Shown piece by piece: positions 1 to 9,982 of a DNA stretch of 60,000 nt. The notes beneath the pieces were generated by a model that was not told the origin of the DNA, made no database searches, and saw only the letters and a program-made list of their open reading frames with translations. Numbering within the stretch: position 1 is the first letter of the stretch; the number at the start of each line of letters is the position of its first letter. The position numbers were made by a program, and so were the translations under genes. Origin of the DNA: Prorocentrum cordatum (lineage: Eukaryota > Sar > Dinophyceae > Prorocentrales > Prorocentraceae); contig CAUYUJ010015694.1 in assembly GCA_963575745.1 (NCBI GenBank), positions 129,001 to 189,000 of the forward strand, read 5' to 3'.

Positions 1-288
1 GAGTCACCGGCTTGACAAACCAGGTAAATGAGTTGGCGCTCCATCGGCAAACCTGGTAGGTGGGGATCGGAGCACGGTGCATTTGGCTTACCGTTGCGTG
101 TCGTGTTTTCGAACTTTCATGTTTTCAACATGGTTCTGGTTTAGGGCATAAACAACAGAAGCGGAGCAGAGGAATAATGAATGGGAGACGGGGACGACGA
201 GGATGAGGGGAAGGGAAATGGACAGGACACTTGGTGAGAATAGCACTGGATGGGGAGGCCTGAAAACAAGAGGAGGAGGAGGAGGAGG

Positions 289-319
<31 letters not shown>

Positions 320-529
320 AAAGCAGCAGCAGGGGGAAAGCGATAATGGGGGAGGCGGGCAGGAAGAGGACGAAAAGGGGGGGAGGGAAAAGCTGGCGGA
401 GGAGGGCGGGGAGGAGCGCGAGGACGAGAGGGAAGAGGAGGGCCGGGAGGACCAGGACGAAAAGGGGGGTGCGTGGGGGAGGTGGAGGAAGAGGCGCCTC
501 CTCGCCCTCTGCCCGCGGTCGCCTGCCAG
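1..529. other. intron sequence upstream of the first visible exon; purine-rich
   Basis: No gene is recognised before the exon at 530. From about 260 the + strand becomes AGG/GGA-rich with an AGC run (about 290-335), so long open frames here are low-complexity artefacts. The stretch is most simply the 3' part of an arginyl-tRNA synthetase intron ending in a CAG acceptor at 527-529. Confidence 0.5.
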
Positions 530-586
530 GAGAGCGACGGTGCCATCTGTTTCTTCGTGCCTCGGGTGGCCGACATACCGCTCATG
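530..586 (+). CDS. arginyl-tRNA synthetase exon (ESDGAICFFV...IPLM)
   Basis: Nineteen codons, phase 0 at both ends, encode a segment starting ESDGAICFFV and ending ADIPLM. This matches the family's strand before the KSDGG block (compare '..IPLTIVKSDGG' in animal enzymes). Acceptor CCTGCCAG|G; donor ATG|GCCCCC, a GC donor. Joining to the exon at 3949 gives IPLM-AVKSDGG without frame change. Exon edges are inferred from protein similarity and splice dinucleotides. Confidence 0.8.
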
Positions 587-779
587 GCCCCCGCGCGGCC
601 CTCTGTGTTTGCTGTGTTCTCGCGGTCCACATCGCAGCGCCAGCCCGCGTCCCCCCTTTTTTGTCCGCCTTGGCGCCCAAAGAGAGTCACGTTGCCCCCC
701 CGATTGTTCTCAGCCCTACCCTCCTGATGCCTCAGTCTCGCCCCTACTCTCCTCTCGCCTCGATGTCTGTCTCTGCCGT

Positions 780-1095
780 CTGTGTGTGCTCGTGTGCGAC
801 TGTGTGTGTGCGTGTTTGTGTGTGTGCGTGTTTGTGTGTGTCTGTGTGTGTCTGTGTGTGTTTGTGCGTGTCACTGTGTGTGCGTGTTTGTGTGTGTTGT
901 GTGTGGTGGTGGTTGTGTTTGTGTGTGCTCGTGTGCGTTTGTGTGTGGTGTTGTCTGTGTGTGGTTGTGTGTACGTGTTTGTGCTTGGATGTGGATGTGT
1001 GGGTGGGTGTGTGTGGTTGGGTGTGCATGGGTGAGCGTGGGTGTGCGTGTGGTTGTGTGTGTGTGTCTGTGTGTTTGTGTGTGTGTGCGTGCGTG
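780..1095. repeat. (TG)n-rich imperfect microsatellite
   Basis: About 315 bp of TGTG with TTTG, CGTG and GGTT variants. It is open in several frames on both strands, a low-complexity effect rather than coding. Confidence 0.9.
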
Positions 1096-1149
1096 CGCTT
1101 ATGCGCTCACATTCTCCCGGCAACCTCGGGCAAGGGGAAGTCGGTTTCT

Positions 1150-1283
1150 GGTTCTCTCTCCCTCTCTCTCGCTGGGTGTCTCTGTCTCTCTCTCTCTCTC
1201 TATCGCTGGTTTTCCTTGTCTCTCTCTCTCTCTCTCTCGTTCTCTATATGTATGTGTGCAATTCGTTATCCCTCGGACACTAT

Positions 1284-1323
<40 letters not shown>

Positions 1324-1360
1324 CGTTATCCATCTCTATCTCTGTCGCTCTCTCTTTCTT

Positions 1361-1443
<83 letters not shown>

Positions 1444-1445
1444 TT
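1150..1445. repeat. (CT)n and (TA)n compound microsatellite
   Basis: CT runs (1150-1250, 1345-1430) surround a TA tract (about 1288-1320) and end in TATATATAT. A similar CT then TA arrangement precedes another TTGGGG-type array at 59080-59265, suggesting that the microsatellites and the array travel together. Confidence 0.85.
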
Positions 1446-1509
1446 CGTTTCTTTTATGTGTATATGTAATGGCCTTCGGCCCATCCCGCCACCGTGCCCA
1501 GGTTGTGGG

Positions 1510-1920
1510 TATGAGGGGTATTAGATGGTCGTTGGGATCTCGTGGGAGACTTCTCGGGGGCCTTTTGGAAGCAGTTTTGAGGCCTATTGGGAGCTGTTTG
1601 GGGGTCTCTTTCAGGCCTGTTTGGGGGCCTCTTGAGGCCTCTTGGGCGCCTCTTGGGGCCTCCTGTGGGCCTCTTGTGCGGAAGCCTTTTGGGCCGTCTT
1701 GGGCGCCTCTTGGGCCGACTTGGGGCGTTCTTAGGCCGTCTTGGGGCCTTCGAGGATACCTTTTGGGCTGTCTTGGAGCGTCGGAAAGCAGAAAATGCGA
1801 GAATGCCAAATCCTTCAGAAGCCTCTTGAAAATTCAATGATGGTTGCCTCTCTTGGGGCCCTCGTGGAAGGCCTCTTGGAGACCTCTTTGGGGCGCGCTC
1901 TTCGCCCGTCTTGGAGCCTC
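1510..1920 (+). repeat. TTGGGG-type degenerate minisatellite, copy 1
   Basis: Imperfect 10-12 bp words such as CTCTTGGGGCC and GTCTTGGGCG. The array is interrupted at about 1767-1815 by a landmark (GGAGCGTCGGAAAGC followed by a purine-rich GAAAATGCGA stretch) that recurs in copies at 58.2 and, inverted, 59.5 and 59.9 kb. Peptide-like frames (LGRLLG, SWAPLG) are a by-product. Confidence 0.8.
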
Positions 1921-2109
1921 CTTGGCTCCGGAAAAGTCACGCGCCAAGACGCGAGAAGCCCCGAGAGATTTGAGAGCGAGCGGCCTGGGTCCCTCATAGA
2001 ATTCTCAGGAGTGAGGGGTGAGGCTCAGAGGATTAGGCAGAGGACCTGAGGACACGCCCACTCCGTGCCCAAGGGCACGGTGGCGGATCTATGTATACAT
2101 AAATCGTTA

Positions 2110-2410
2110 GTGTTCTCTCTCTCTCTCTCCCTCTCTCTCTGCCGATCTCTCTATGTATGTATATATAGCACGTTCGCATATGAGAGGGGGGAAAGAGAGA
2201 GAGAGAGAGAACAAAAAAAGAGAGAGAGAGAGACGGAGACAGAGACAGCAAGGACCTTCCAACCCCTCGTACCCGACCATGTCCCCAAGCTCTATCTCCC
2301 TCTCCCTCTCTCCTCTTATTATTTTCCTCTGTCTCCCTCTCTCTCTCTCTCTCTCTCGCTCTCTTTCGCTCTCTCTCTCTCTCTCTCTACTTCTCTCTTT
2401 CCCTCCCCCC
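2110..2410. repeat. CT / GA microsatellite cluster
   Basis: CT tracts at 2115-2150 and 2290-2400 flank a GA tract at 2185-2245, so the region could fold on itself. No gene is supported. Confidence 0.8.
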
Positions 2411-3548
2411 TCGGATCATCCCAGCTCAGATATGTGAAAATGTGTGTCTCTGTGTGTGTGCACAGATGCTTCTTCACGGCACGCCCGGCGGTGCCAGTTG
2501 TGGCTCAGGGCGCCAAGCGGTCGAGGCCACGCCCACGGGAGAAGAGGCGAGGCTGTCTCGAGCGCTTGCCTCTGTGGTGGGAGGGGAGGGGCTCCGGACG
2601 CCTCTGCGGCCTCGCGAGGCGTCGGAAACCTGTGCAGACAGGGCGTGGCGAGCCCGCTCTGCGTCGTGTTTTTTGGAAGCGTTCGCGACGTCGTTGACCC
2701 TCCTCGCCAATTGCAAGTGCTTCCTGCCTCCTGGTTGATTATGACCCTCCTGCTCCCCCCACCCCCAAGTTCGTCCTCGCCTTCTCTCGTCCGCATCACC
2801 TCCCCGTCCACCCCGACCCCGCCTCGCTACCACTGCATTTCTTGGCCGGCCATCTGCGTTGCAAGCGGTGGGTCATCTATGGTTCGTTCCTATTCGTTTG
2901 TTTTTGTCGCAGTTATTTCCACATTGTTAAGACGAATGTTGACAATATCGCCCGATGTGCAATTTGTTGAAGTGGGGGTGCAGCTGGACGGTGGACAAGA
3001 TGTGGTAGCGCTGTCTTAGTGTGAAGTTCAGGAATATCGTCTTTGCGACGAGCGCGGTATTGTCAGTATGTATGTTGTGGAAGGGCCGTGTAGATCATGG
3101 ATCAGTAACCGCATGCATCATGGTATCACCCTTTTCGCATGATAGCCGACTTGGTTTTCAAAGAACCGCAGGGAGCATGGCACGGAATGGTGGATTGACT
3201 GCGCTGGTGAGTGGAAAGGTTTCTTCGCCCCTCTGGAGGCACAGCAAGAGTCGAGGTCGCATAATCTAGGCCCGAGTTGATGGGGTCCGGGGTCTTGCCG
3301 CATCGCTGGTGCATCGGAGGTACGGCGCGATCAGGGGCACGATATTCACCATTGATGTCGCTGGTGCATCGGCGGCGCGCGAGACCCTCCGACGCCTCAT
3401 GGCCCCAAGTGGCACATCTTCTTATTTTCACAGTACGACCGGACATGGTGGAACAACTGGGAGAAGCATTACCTCGCGCGCACGCACATCTGAACGGGCC
3501 CCGGCCCGCCCACGCCGCTCCTAAGGGGCCCGCCTGCAAGCGGACACG

Positions 3549-3590
3549 CGTGTCTTGTCTTGTCTTGTCTTGTTTTGTCTTGTCTTGCCC
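3549..3590 (+). repeat. TTGTC pentanucleotide microsatellite
   Basis: Roughly eight copies of TTGTC/TGTCT with one TTTTG variant, just after a GC-rich segment. Confidence 0.9.
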
Positions 3591-3948
3591 CTGCCTGACC
3601 AACTGATAGGCCATGAAGCCAGGCGGGGCTCGGCTCTACCACTCCTTTTCGCCCTCCCCGTCTCCAGCGTCCTTCTCCTCGTCTCTCGGAGGTGGATAGA
3701 CCTCCTACCCTGACGCGTCGATTCAGGAATTGGCCGTTCTCGGTTTGCGAGAGAGCGTCGCTGCCATCATTTTTGCGGGTCCAGGTCCGTCGGTTTCGGT
3801 GCCAGGCCGTTTTTATTAAGAGGAGGTTTACTACAGGGAGGTTTGTCCACCGCCGAATCTCCATTCCTCCTCAGCCTCCCCCTTTCCTCTGCTACGCTCA
3901 TCTCGCCCCACCTGCTGCCTCCTCCCACGGTGGGTTCGTCCCGAACAG

Positions 3949-4029
3949 GCCGTCAAGTCCGACGGGGGGTTCGGCTACGACTCCACCGATCTGGCGGCCA
4001 TCTATCACAGGCTTTTCGTCATGCGCGCA
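3949..4029 (+). CDS. arginyl-tRNA synthetase exon (AVKSDGGFGYDSTDLAAI...)
   Basis: Twenty-seven codons encode AVKSDGG, then FGYDSTDLAAI and YHRLFVMRA. The K-S-D-G-G-[FY]-x-Y-[DT]-[ST]-[ST]-D-L-A-A block is a strong arginyl-tRNA synthetase signature in the nucleotide-binding fold. Acceptor CGAACAG|G; likely donor GCA|GACTGG, a GA donor. Phase 0 at both ends fits the exons on either side. A GCGCAG word occurs at both this donor and the next acceptor, so the exact junction could shift by a few bases. Confidence 0.9.
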
Positions 4030-4567
4030 GACTGGAGCCCTGCCCGGGGCCATGGGCGTGTGGCATCGCCGGTCGAAGAAGCCAGACGGAGGAGACAGTC
4101 TAGCGAGGTTTCTGCGGAGGCCCAAAAAAAGGCAAAACACGTCCACAAATTGTACAGTAGGGTTGCGCTCCCCCCTTGTTGCCTTCCTGCGGCACGTCTG
4201 TCACCGTGCCAGGGAAGCACTGTGCGGCGACGCTCAAAGCACCACCCCCCTCAAGACATGTGGCACCTCTCGTCCCTGACCCTCTCGGGATCCTCTTGGC
4301 CCGTCTCGGGCATCTCTTGCGCCCTGGTTCTGTCTTGCGCCATCTCGGGCCCCTCTCCGCCGTCTGGGGATCCTCTCGGGCCGACGTGCCCCTCTCGGGG
4401 TTGCCTTGAGACTTCTTGGGGGGGTCCTTCGGGCCCTGAGCTGGCTTGTGTTGGCAGCTCCTCCGCTTCTCCAGGGCATTACCGAAACGGCCGTGTGCCG
4501 AGAAGGCTAGGCGATGGGCATATTGACTAAACTCAGGAGATAAAGATTGACTCGAATGATCTGGGCC
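4030..4567. other. intron 2, first part, with a short TTGGGG-like stretch
   Basis: No exon is recognised. 4265-4450 has degenerate CTCTCGGG / TCTTGGGG words of the array family. Open frames on both strands here look compositional. Confidence 0.4.
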
Positions 4568-4728
4568 TTCTGAAGCAGGTCTGGACCTAAACGGTGTTTT
4601 TGGTGATTTGTGGGCCGTTTTCGTTTCGATTTCGTTTTGCGGTAAAGGCGGATTCGAGACAAAAGCGAGGGAAAACGAAAACAAAACGAAAACGAAAAAC
4701 ACCGTTTAGGGTCAGCTCTGTTCTGAAG
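4568..4728. mobile_element. hAT-like MITE with 8-bp target site duplication
   Basis: A 145-bp non-coding element (4576-4720) is flanked on both sides by TTCTGAAG (4568-4575 and 4721-4728). Its ends are inverted repeats: the left begins CAGGTCTGGACCTAAACGG, and the right, read inverted, begins CAGAGCTGACCCTAAACGG, followed by GTGTTTTT. The inner part is A/T-rich and largely self-complementary. An 8-bp duplication and CAG-starting termini are typical of hAT transposons, so this is probably a deletion derivative or MITE moved by a hAT transposase. No transposase is seen in the window. Confidence 0.85.
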
Positions 4729-5100
4729 AGCCTCTTCGACTTCTCTCTGGTGTCCAGATCCTCTCTGGCTGCGCTTGGGGTCTCCTGGGGAACTGCTGGG
4801 TGCGCCTTCCAGCAATGTTGGGCCATATTGGAGGTTTCGGCGTTCTTCCTGGGCCATCGTGAAAGTTTTTGAGAGCTTAGGAGAGTCCCAAGGAGGCGTT
4901 GGGCCGCCCAAGGAGCCTCGGGAGAAGGGTGCGATGCACGCGGGGAAGTATGAGCGAGCGGAGACGGGGGGAGCTTCGAAGATTTTCAAGTACCATGTCA
5001 GACAGCACTTTACACTACCGCGCCTCAACGTGCCAAGGGACACGGTAGCTGATTTCTTAAGATTTGGATCCCCGTGTGGAAGAAGCCAGACTTACAGAGG
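4729..5100. other. intron 2, no gene recognised
   Basis: Mixed-composition DNA with scattered TTGGG words. No motif-bearing frame or splice-bounded exon is apparent. Confidence 0.3.
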
Positions 5101-5485
5101 GGGTTGAGGAGGACGACGACGACGATGACGATGACGACGAGGATGGCGAGGATCAGCCGAGGAGGGGCAGAGCAGCAGGAGGCGTAGGACGAGGAGAGTG
5201 GGAGGAGGAGAGGAGAAGCAGGAGGAGGAACAGGAGCCAGAGAGGAGGATGACAGGAGGAACAGGAGAATGAGGGAGTAAAGGGAGAAACAGGAGAACGA
5301 CGGTGGCGAGTGTGAAGAGCAGCAAGATGAGGGGCGCCAGACGCTCGACGTTATTGGAGAGACCTGGAGAGCAGATCTAGAGTGGTTAGGGCCTACGTCG
5401 GAAGAAGGAGCCTGTTTCCTTGGCCTCTCCTCCTCCTCCTCCTCCTCCTCCTCCTCCTCCTCCTCCTCAGCATCAGCAGCCTCAG

Positions 5486-5532
<47 letters not shown>

Positions 5533-5542
5533 GCATCATCAT

Positions 5543-5573
<31 letters not shown>

Positions 5574-6140
5574 AGCAGCATCATAATCCTGCTCCTCCTC
5601 CTCCTTCATGCCTCATCCCTGTGTGTCCGTGTCCTCCTTTTGCTCCTCTTTCTCCTCCTCCTCAGCATAATAAGCATCGTCAGCAGCAGCAACACCACCA
5701 CTGCTCCGCCTCCCTCATACCTCATCCCTGTGTCATGTTCCTCCTCTTCCTCCTCGTTATAGATTCCTCCTCCTCATCCGTCATCATCATCAGCAGCACC
5801 ATCATCAGCACCATCATCAGCAGCAGCATCATCAGCATCGTCAGCATCAGCATCAGCATTATCATCATCAGCATCATCAGCATCATCATCATCATCGACA
5901 TCATCATCATCAGCATAATCAGCATCATCAGCATCATCATCGTCGCCATCATCATCGTTAGCATCAGCACCATCATCATCAGCAGCATCATCAGCATCGT
6001 TATCATTAGCATCAGCATGATCATCCTCATCATCATCGTCATCAGTAGCATCATCAGCATCATCAACATCATCCCCATCATCATCGTCATATTCATCATA
6101 ATCATCAGCACCATCAGCAGCATTATCACCACCATATTCC
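5100..6140. repeat. GAC/GGA, (CTC)n and (ATC)n trinucleotide repeat block
   Basis: GACGAC and GGAGGA tracts (5108-5255) lead to (CTC)n at 5428-5468 and a long imperfect ATC/CATCAG tract at 5480-6135. It is open in all three + frames (Ser, His/Gln or Ile rich) and on the minus strand (Asp or Met rich), which argues against a gene. Confidence 0.9.
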
Positions 6141-6559
6141 TGGATGGGTCCTCCTCATCTCCTTCCCTTCAAGATATTCCAGCCTCGTCTTGCTCCTCAG
6201 GGAGGGGTGCACTGGCAAAGGATTATGGTGTGAATAGGCTGCTGTAGCAAAGAGGAACTTGAGTGCTATATTATATTATGGCATATGGTTTCGCATGTCC
6301 ACGGTTCCTCACACATACCCACGACATGAGGTTCGCCGTTACCGTTTCAGAGGTAGGGTTTGTGAACATCGGCCCTCACCTTCGCCGCATCACTTCGGGG
6401 AAAGGGCACCCTGAAGCCGCGCACCAAAGGTCACTCTTGCCTGGCCAGCAACCCCCCGCAGTCGGGCCGAAAGGTGCCTGCCTTGATTGATGGGCGGACC
6501 GAAAGGCGCGCTCCTCGCGTTGTGGTGCTGGCTTCGCCCCAGATCGCGCCTTCGTTCCG

Positions 6560-6700
6560 AAAGCTTTGGCGACCGCTGGTTTCGCCGACTGCTGGTTTCG
6601 CCCGGCTTGTTTGGCCGCCCGGCGAAACCAGCTCCGTCGGCGAAACCATTTCCGTCGGTGGAACCAGCTGCCGTCGGCGAAACCAGCTGCCGTCGGCGAA
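6560..6700. repeat. CTGGTTTCGCCG repeats that switch orientation
   Basis: GCTGGTTTCGCC words at 6577-6610 are followed by the reverse complement GGCGAAACCAGC at 6620-6700, giving an inverted arrangement. The same word builds the array at 7355-7580. Confidence 0.75.
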
Positions 6701-7345
6701 ACTGCCCGACCCTACCCGCCCGCCTTGGTCCGCCCGCCCGATCCGACCCGCCCGTTAGGGTTCGCGCGTGCTCGGTCGAGCGCGCCCCACACTTTAATGT
6801 CCCGCCCGCCCGACCCGACCCGCCCGTCAGGGTCCGCCCGCCCGACCCGACCCGACCCGACCGCTAGGGTCCGCCCGCCCGACCCGACCCGCCTTAGGGT
6901 TCGCGCGTGCTCAGTCGAGCGCGCCTCACACTTTAAGGTACCGCCCGCCGACCCGATCCGCCGATCGGGGTCCGCCCGCCCGACCCGACCCGCCCGTCAG
7001 GGTCCGCCCGCCCGACCCGACCCGACCCGCCCGCTAGGGCCACCCCGCCCGATCCAACCCGCCCGTTCGGGTTCGCGCGTGCTCAGTCGAGCGCGCTCCA
7101 CATTTCAATGTCCCGCCCTCCCGACTCGATCCGCCCGTCAGGGTCCGCCCGCCCGACCCGACCCGTCCCGCCCGCCAGGGTCCGCCCGCCCGACACGACC
7201 GCCCGTTAAGGTTCGCGCGTGCTCGGTCGAGCGTGCCCCACTTTTTAATGTCCCGCCCGCCCGACCCGACCCGCCCGTCAGGGACCGCCCGCCCGACCCG
7301 ACCCGACCCGCCCGCTAGGGTCCGCCCGCCCAACCCGACCCGCCC
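6700..7345. repeat. CCCGCCCGACC satellite with higher-order unit
   Basis: CCCGCCCGACCCGACCC blocks alternate with a distinct spacer containing GGTTCGCGCGTGCTC then GTCGAGCGCGC and a short ACTTTAATG-type word. The spacer recurs at about 6757, 6897, 7070 and 7208, i.e. every 138-173 bp, so this is a higher-order satellite. A short related GGGCGGGTCGGG patch occurs at 28770-28850. Confidence 0.85.
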
Positions 7346-7354
7346 GTCAGGGCT

Positions 7355-7580
7355 CGCGTCGGCGAAACCAGCGCCGGCGAAACCAGCGCCGGCGAAACCA
7401 GCCGTCGGCGAAACCAGCGCCAATGAAACCAGCGCCAGTGAAACCAGCCGTCGGCGGAACCAGCCGCATGCGAAACCAGCGCCGGCGAAACCAGCGCCTG
7501 CGAAACCAGCCGTCGGCGAAACCAACGGGGCGAAACCAGCAACGGCGAAACCAGCGCCTGCGAAACCAGCTCGTGCCCAA
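7355..7580 (+). repeat. GGCGAAACCAGC tandem array (about 15-bp unit)
   Basis: About 15 copies of a 15-bp unit GCCGGCGAAACCAGC with small variants. The multiple-of-three period makes every frame open (KPAPAK, SAGETS; minus strand WFRRR). Nothing beyond the repeat indicates translation. Confidence 0.85.
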
Positions 7581-7589
7581 ACCTTGCGT

Positions 7590-8690
7590 TTCCTTCGCTT
7601 TCTCCTTCCCCTCCTCCTCCCCAGACATCCCAGGCCTCCCAAATGGGGTCCGAGCAGACGGGGTCGGAGGATCGCGCCGCGCCGCCGATCCATCGACGAT
7701 GCGCCTCGATGTGGAGCCAGATTTTCTCCACGCCGACGTCGCCGGTACATCGCCGACGTCGCCGATACGTCACCGATGCATCGCCGATGCATTGATACGG
7801 CTCGGTCCACCGTCTACTCGGACCCTAAATGAGAGGCCTCGAGCCTCTAGACATCCCATTCCCCGGGCCCGCTTCTCACCCCAAGGTGCCTTGCCTTGTT
7901 GACCGGAGCCGCCCCGCCTCTGGGGGTGCACGACATCGCGAGAACAAATGCATACAGGGGGGACGCGCATCAAGAAATCCTCTTCCTTTCTTCAGGGTAT
8001 CTTGGGTTTCTTCGCTGCGCCTCGCTGCGCGTTCCCGCGGGCGTTGAGCAGCTGATTCGCTCAAAGTGCCGTCGGGTCCCCCCCCCCACTGCAATGCGCG
8101 CGCGCGGATTTTCGGGGCTGGGTTCCTTGCGAGGGTTTCTTGCGGCCGCGCCCGCACTGCACCATGGCCGCACTGTACCACTGGACGCGGGTTCGACGCG
8201 GTTCGAGATGGATCCGTCACGGGTTCGATTCGGGTAGCGGCGGGATGGGACAGACGAGGTCTCCAAGATGCAGCATGACGCCCCCTGCTTCCCGCTGACG
8301 GGTGGGACGGTTGCCGGGTGAGTGCATTTTGCCGTCTTGGTCTCTTCTTTCTCCTAAAGACTCACCCCTACCTCCGCCCCCAACAGGGGGAACGTTAGGG
8401 GGGGATAGGCTCAGGGAGTGCACATCTACCCGCAATCGCACATTCATCGCCGATAGGGGCTTCACAGCCCACTCCGCCCATCCGCCCAGGACCGTGTGGA
8501 TTCGCTATCGGGGGCCTGTCGCCAATCTCTCGGCGATGCATCGCCGATTCAGGCTCGATGTTTCCCCCCTGAACCGATCCTCTGGCCGCTTTCGAGTCAG
8601 AACTCAGGCCTCAAATGGCCGCTCGGTACGATCCAGGATTCCCCGGAACGTTCTCGGCGAGGCGCAGCCGTTGGACACTATCCCGAGGTT
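7590..8690. other. intron 2, unassigned DNA with small repeats
   Basis: A GCATCGCCGAT-type motif appears at 7740-7795 and 8535-8570 and in related form at 43793-43823, followed by a GCTCGATGT word. GAACGTTAGGGGGGAT occurs at 8389-8404 and 8831-8846 as direct repeats bracketing about 430 bp. No gene is recognised. Confidence 0.4.
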
Positions 8691-8693
8691 GGG

Positions 8694-8830
8694 GGAAGGC
8701 TTCTAAGACAGAGGCTGCTTCTCAGAAGGCACCAGCCCCACACCTATAGATACTGCCCGCGCCTTCTAAGAAGCAGGGGTGCTTCTAGGAATCCCTCCCA
8801 CCTCCCCCTACCCCCTGCCGCGCGTGGCTG
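8694..8830 (-). repeat. CTTCTAAGAAGC foldback element, copy 1
   Basis: Imperfect inverted arms (8694-8730 and 8759-8795) contain CTTCTAAG / AGAAGC words and continue into a C-rich tail with CTGCCGCGCGTGGC. It resembles 47302-47470 in the opposite orientation, so this is a dispersed foldback family. Confidence 0.65.
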
Positions 8831-8971
8831 AACGTTAGGGGGGATTGAAGTTTCGAGGTCCGCGGCTTTCGGACGCCCTCGTCGATTCTCGGCGGCTCCC
8901 CCTGCTTACTTGCTCCCCCCTGTGCGCGCCGCCAGCACGTCGCCGCTCATCTCCCCGCGCGGCCCGCGCAG

Positions 8972-9001
8972 AGGATTGTCTACCTCACGGACCTGGGGCA
9001 G
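8972..9001 (+). CDS. arginyl-tRNA synthetase mini-exon (RIVYLTDLGQ)
   Basis: Only 30 nt: ten codons reading RIVYLTDLGQ, the family's conserved strand (compare IIYVVDNGQ or IVYVTDVGQ). Acceptor CGCGCAG|A; donor CAG|GACCCA, a GA donor. Phase 0 at both ends. Start could be two bases later (AGAG|G) with a different upstream junction. The pyrimidine-rich DNA before it carries TGTGCGCGCCGCCA (8927-8940), a 14-mer also found at 47456-47469 before another candidate exon. Confidence 0.8.
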
Positions 9002-9054
9002 GACCCACCGCCGGGCCCGCGCGGGAAGGCCGGCGCCCCCGGAGCGCCCAGGCG

Positions 9055-9330
9055 TGCGCTGCGGAGGCAGAGGGGGAGGGGGAGGGGCCGAGGAAGCGAG
9101 GAGGAGGCGGGTGCGAGAGGAGGGGCGAGGAAGCGAGGAGGAGGAGGAGGAGGAAGAGGCGGAGGAGGCGGAGCAGGCGGCGGAGGAGGAGGAGGAGGGA
9201 GGTTGGGGCTCCTCCATCATCCCCATCTCCCTCCCTTCCCCTCCTCCCCTCCCCCTCTTTTCTCCTTCCCCCCTCCTCTCCGCCCCTTTTCCCCCTCCCT
9301 CCCTCCCTCCCCCCCTTCACTCCCCGTGTG
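9055..9330. repeat. GGA-rich tract followed by CTCC-rich tract
   Basis: Purine-rich 9060-9200 and pyrimidine-rich 9215-9325 are mutually complementary in composition, so the + strand RNA could form a long imperfect hairpin directly after the mini-exon. Confidence 0.7.
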
Positions 9331-9552
9331 TAGGGGGGCCCTCCTCTCACGTGAGTCAGGGAGGGTATCATTAGCATCAGCAGCCTCTGTGGTTTGGAGC
9401 TTGCGACGATGGCAGTCAATTCGCACAGCTTGCGTCGATTGAAATTCACCGATTCTCCGGTCGCTCGGCCGACCCTGGCTTGCGACAGTTTAGGTTGCAA
9501 CACAGACTCTTTGTAATTAGCCGTATCGTGCGTCGCGTGAGGCATAGCGTAT

Positions 9553-9695
9553 ACGGACCCGTCTGCGTCCAGAACGTTCTGGGAAAATTCCGCCAGAACA
9601 TTCTGACAACATGTTTGTCTCACGGACCCGTCTCCGCCAAGAAAGTTCCAGGAATTGTCCGCCGGAACGTCCTGAGAACATTCCTGTCGAATGTG
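9553..9695 (+). repeat. 69-bp tandem duplication with GAAnnTTC-like palindromes
   Basis: ACGGACCCGTCT starts both units (9553 and 9622). Each unit holds CAGAACGTTCTGG / CAGAACATTCTG-like inverted words. These resemble heat-shock-type GAA/TTC arrays, but that is only a resemblance. Confidence 0.55.
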
Positions 9696-9773
9696 CCGCG
9701 CTGATCATTATAATGCACCCAGAGGTACTCGGACTTCGTGTACTGCGGGTGGCTGCAGCTAGGGTGTAGCATT

Positions 9774-9982
9774 TCGACGACGCGGCGCTTGCAATGTCGC
9801 GGGGCACGAACGGGGAGCGACGTTGTTGCGCGGGCGCCAGCGCGGCACTGCGCGGCGCCGCGCGTCATGGCTGCGCTGCTCGGGAGAGCGGCTCAAGCCC
9901 CCCTCGCCAAGGGGTTTCGCACGCGGGAGGGGTCCTCAGCGGCCGCCACCTCCCAGGGGATGGACCCTGGCGGTGGGCGGCG
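9774..9982 (+). repeat. split direct repeat A1
   Basis: About 209 bp, over 90% identical by eye to 21299-21505. Shared words include GGGGAGCGACGTTGTTGCGC and GATGGACCCTGGCGGTGGG. It marks the left end of the recombinase retrotransposon. Confidence 0.9.

Larger units (their letters stand above)
587..3948. other. intron 1 (about 3.4 kb), repeats only
   Basis: Contains (TG)-rich DNA at 780-1095, CT and TA microsatellites at 1150-1445, a TTGGGG-type array at 1510-1920, more CT/GA tracts at 2110-2410, and a TTGTC pentamer repeat at 3549-3590. Between 2440 and 3540 I see mixed-composition DNA with no convincing gene; GCTGGTGCATCGG occurs twice (3304 and 3360). Donor GC, acceptor AACAG. Confidence 0.55.

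Noticed and set aside
250-1524. Long open frame of about 424 codons across GGA, TG and CT repeats
   Set aside because: Composition is entirely set by microsatellites (Ser-Leu, Val-Cys runs) and other frames are equally open.
5382-6247. Histidine/glutamine-rich or isoleucine/serine-rich protein
   Set aside because: The frames come from (CTC)n and (ATC)n tracts and are open on both strands.
7034-7810. Repeat protein (AGFAGAGFA / WFRRRWF) on the minus strand
   Set aside because: A 15-bp DNA repeat gives open frames in every phase; no start, domain or splice context supports translation.
8190-8240. tRNA-like B box (GGTTCGATTCG)
   Set aside because: No paired acceptor stem, anticodon arm or A box could be placed around it.
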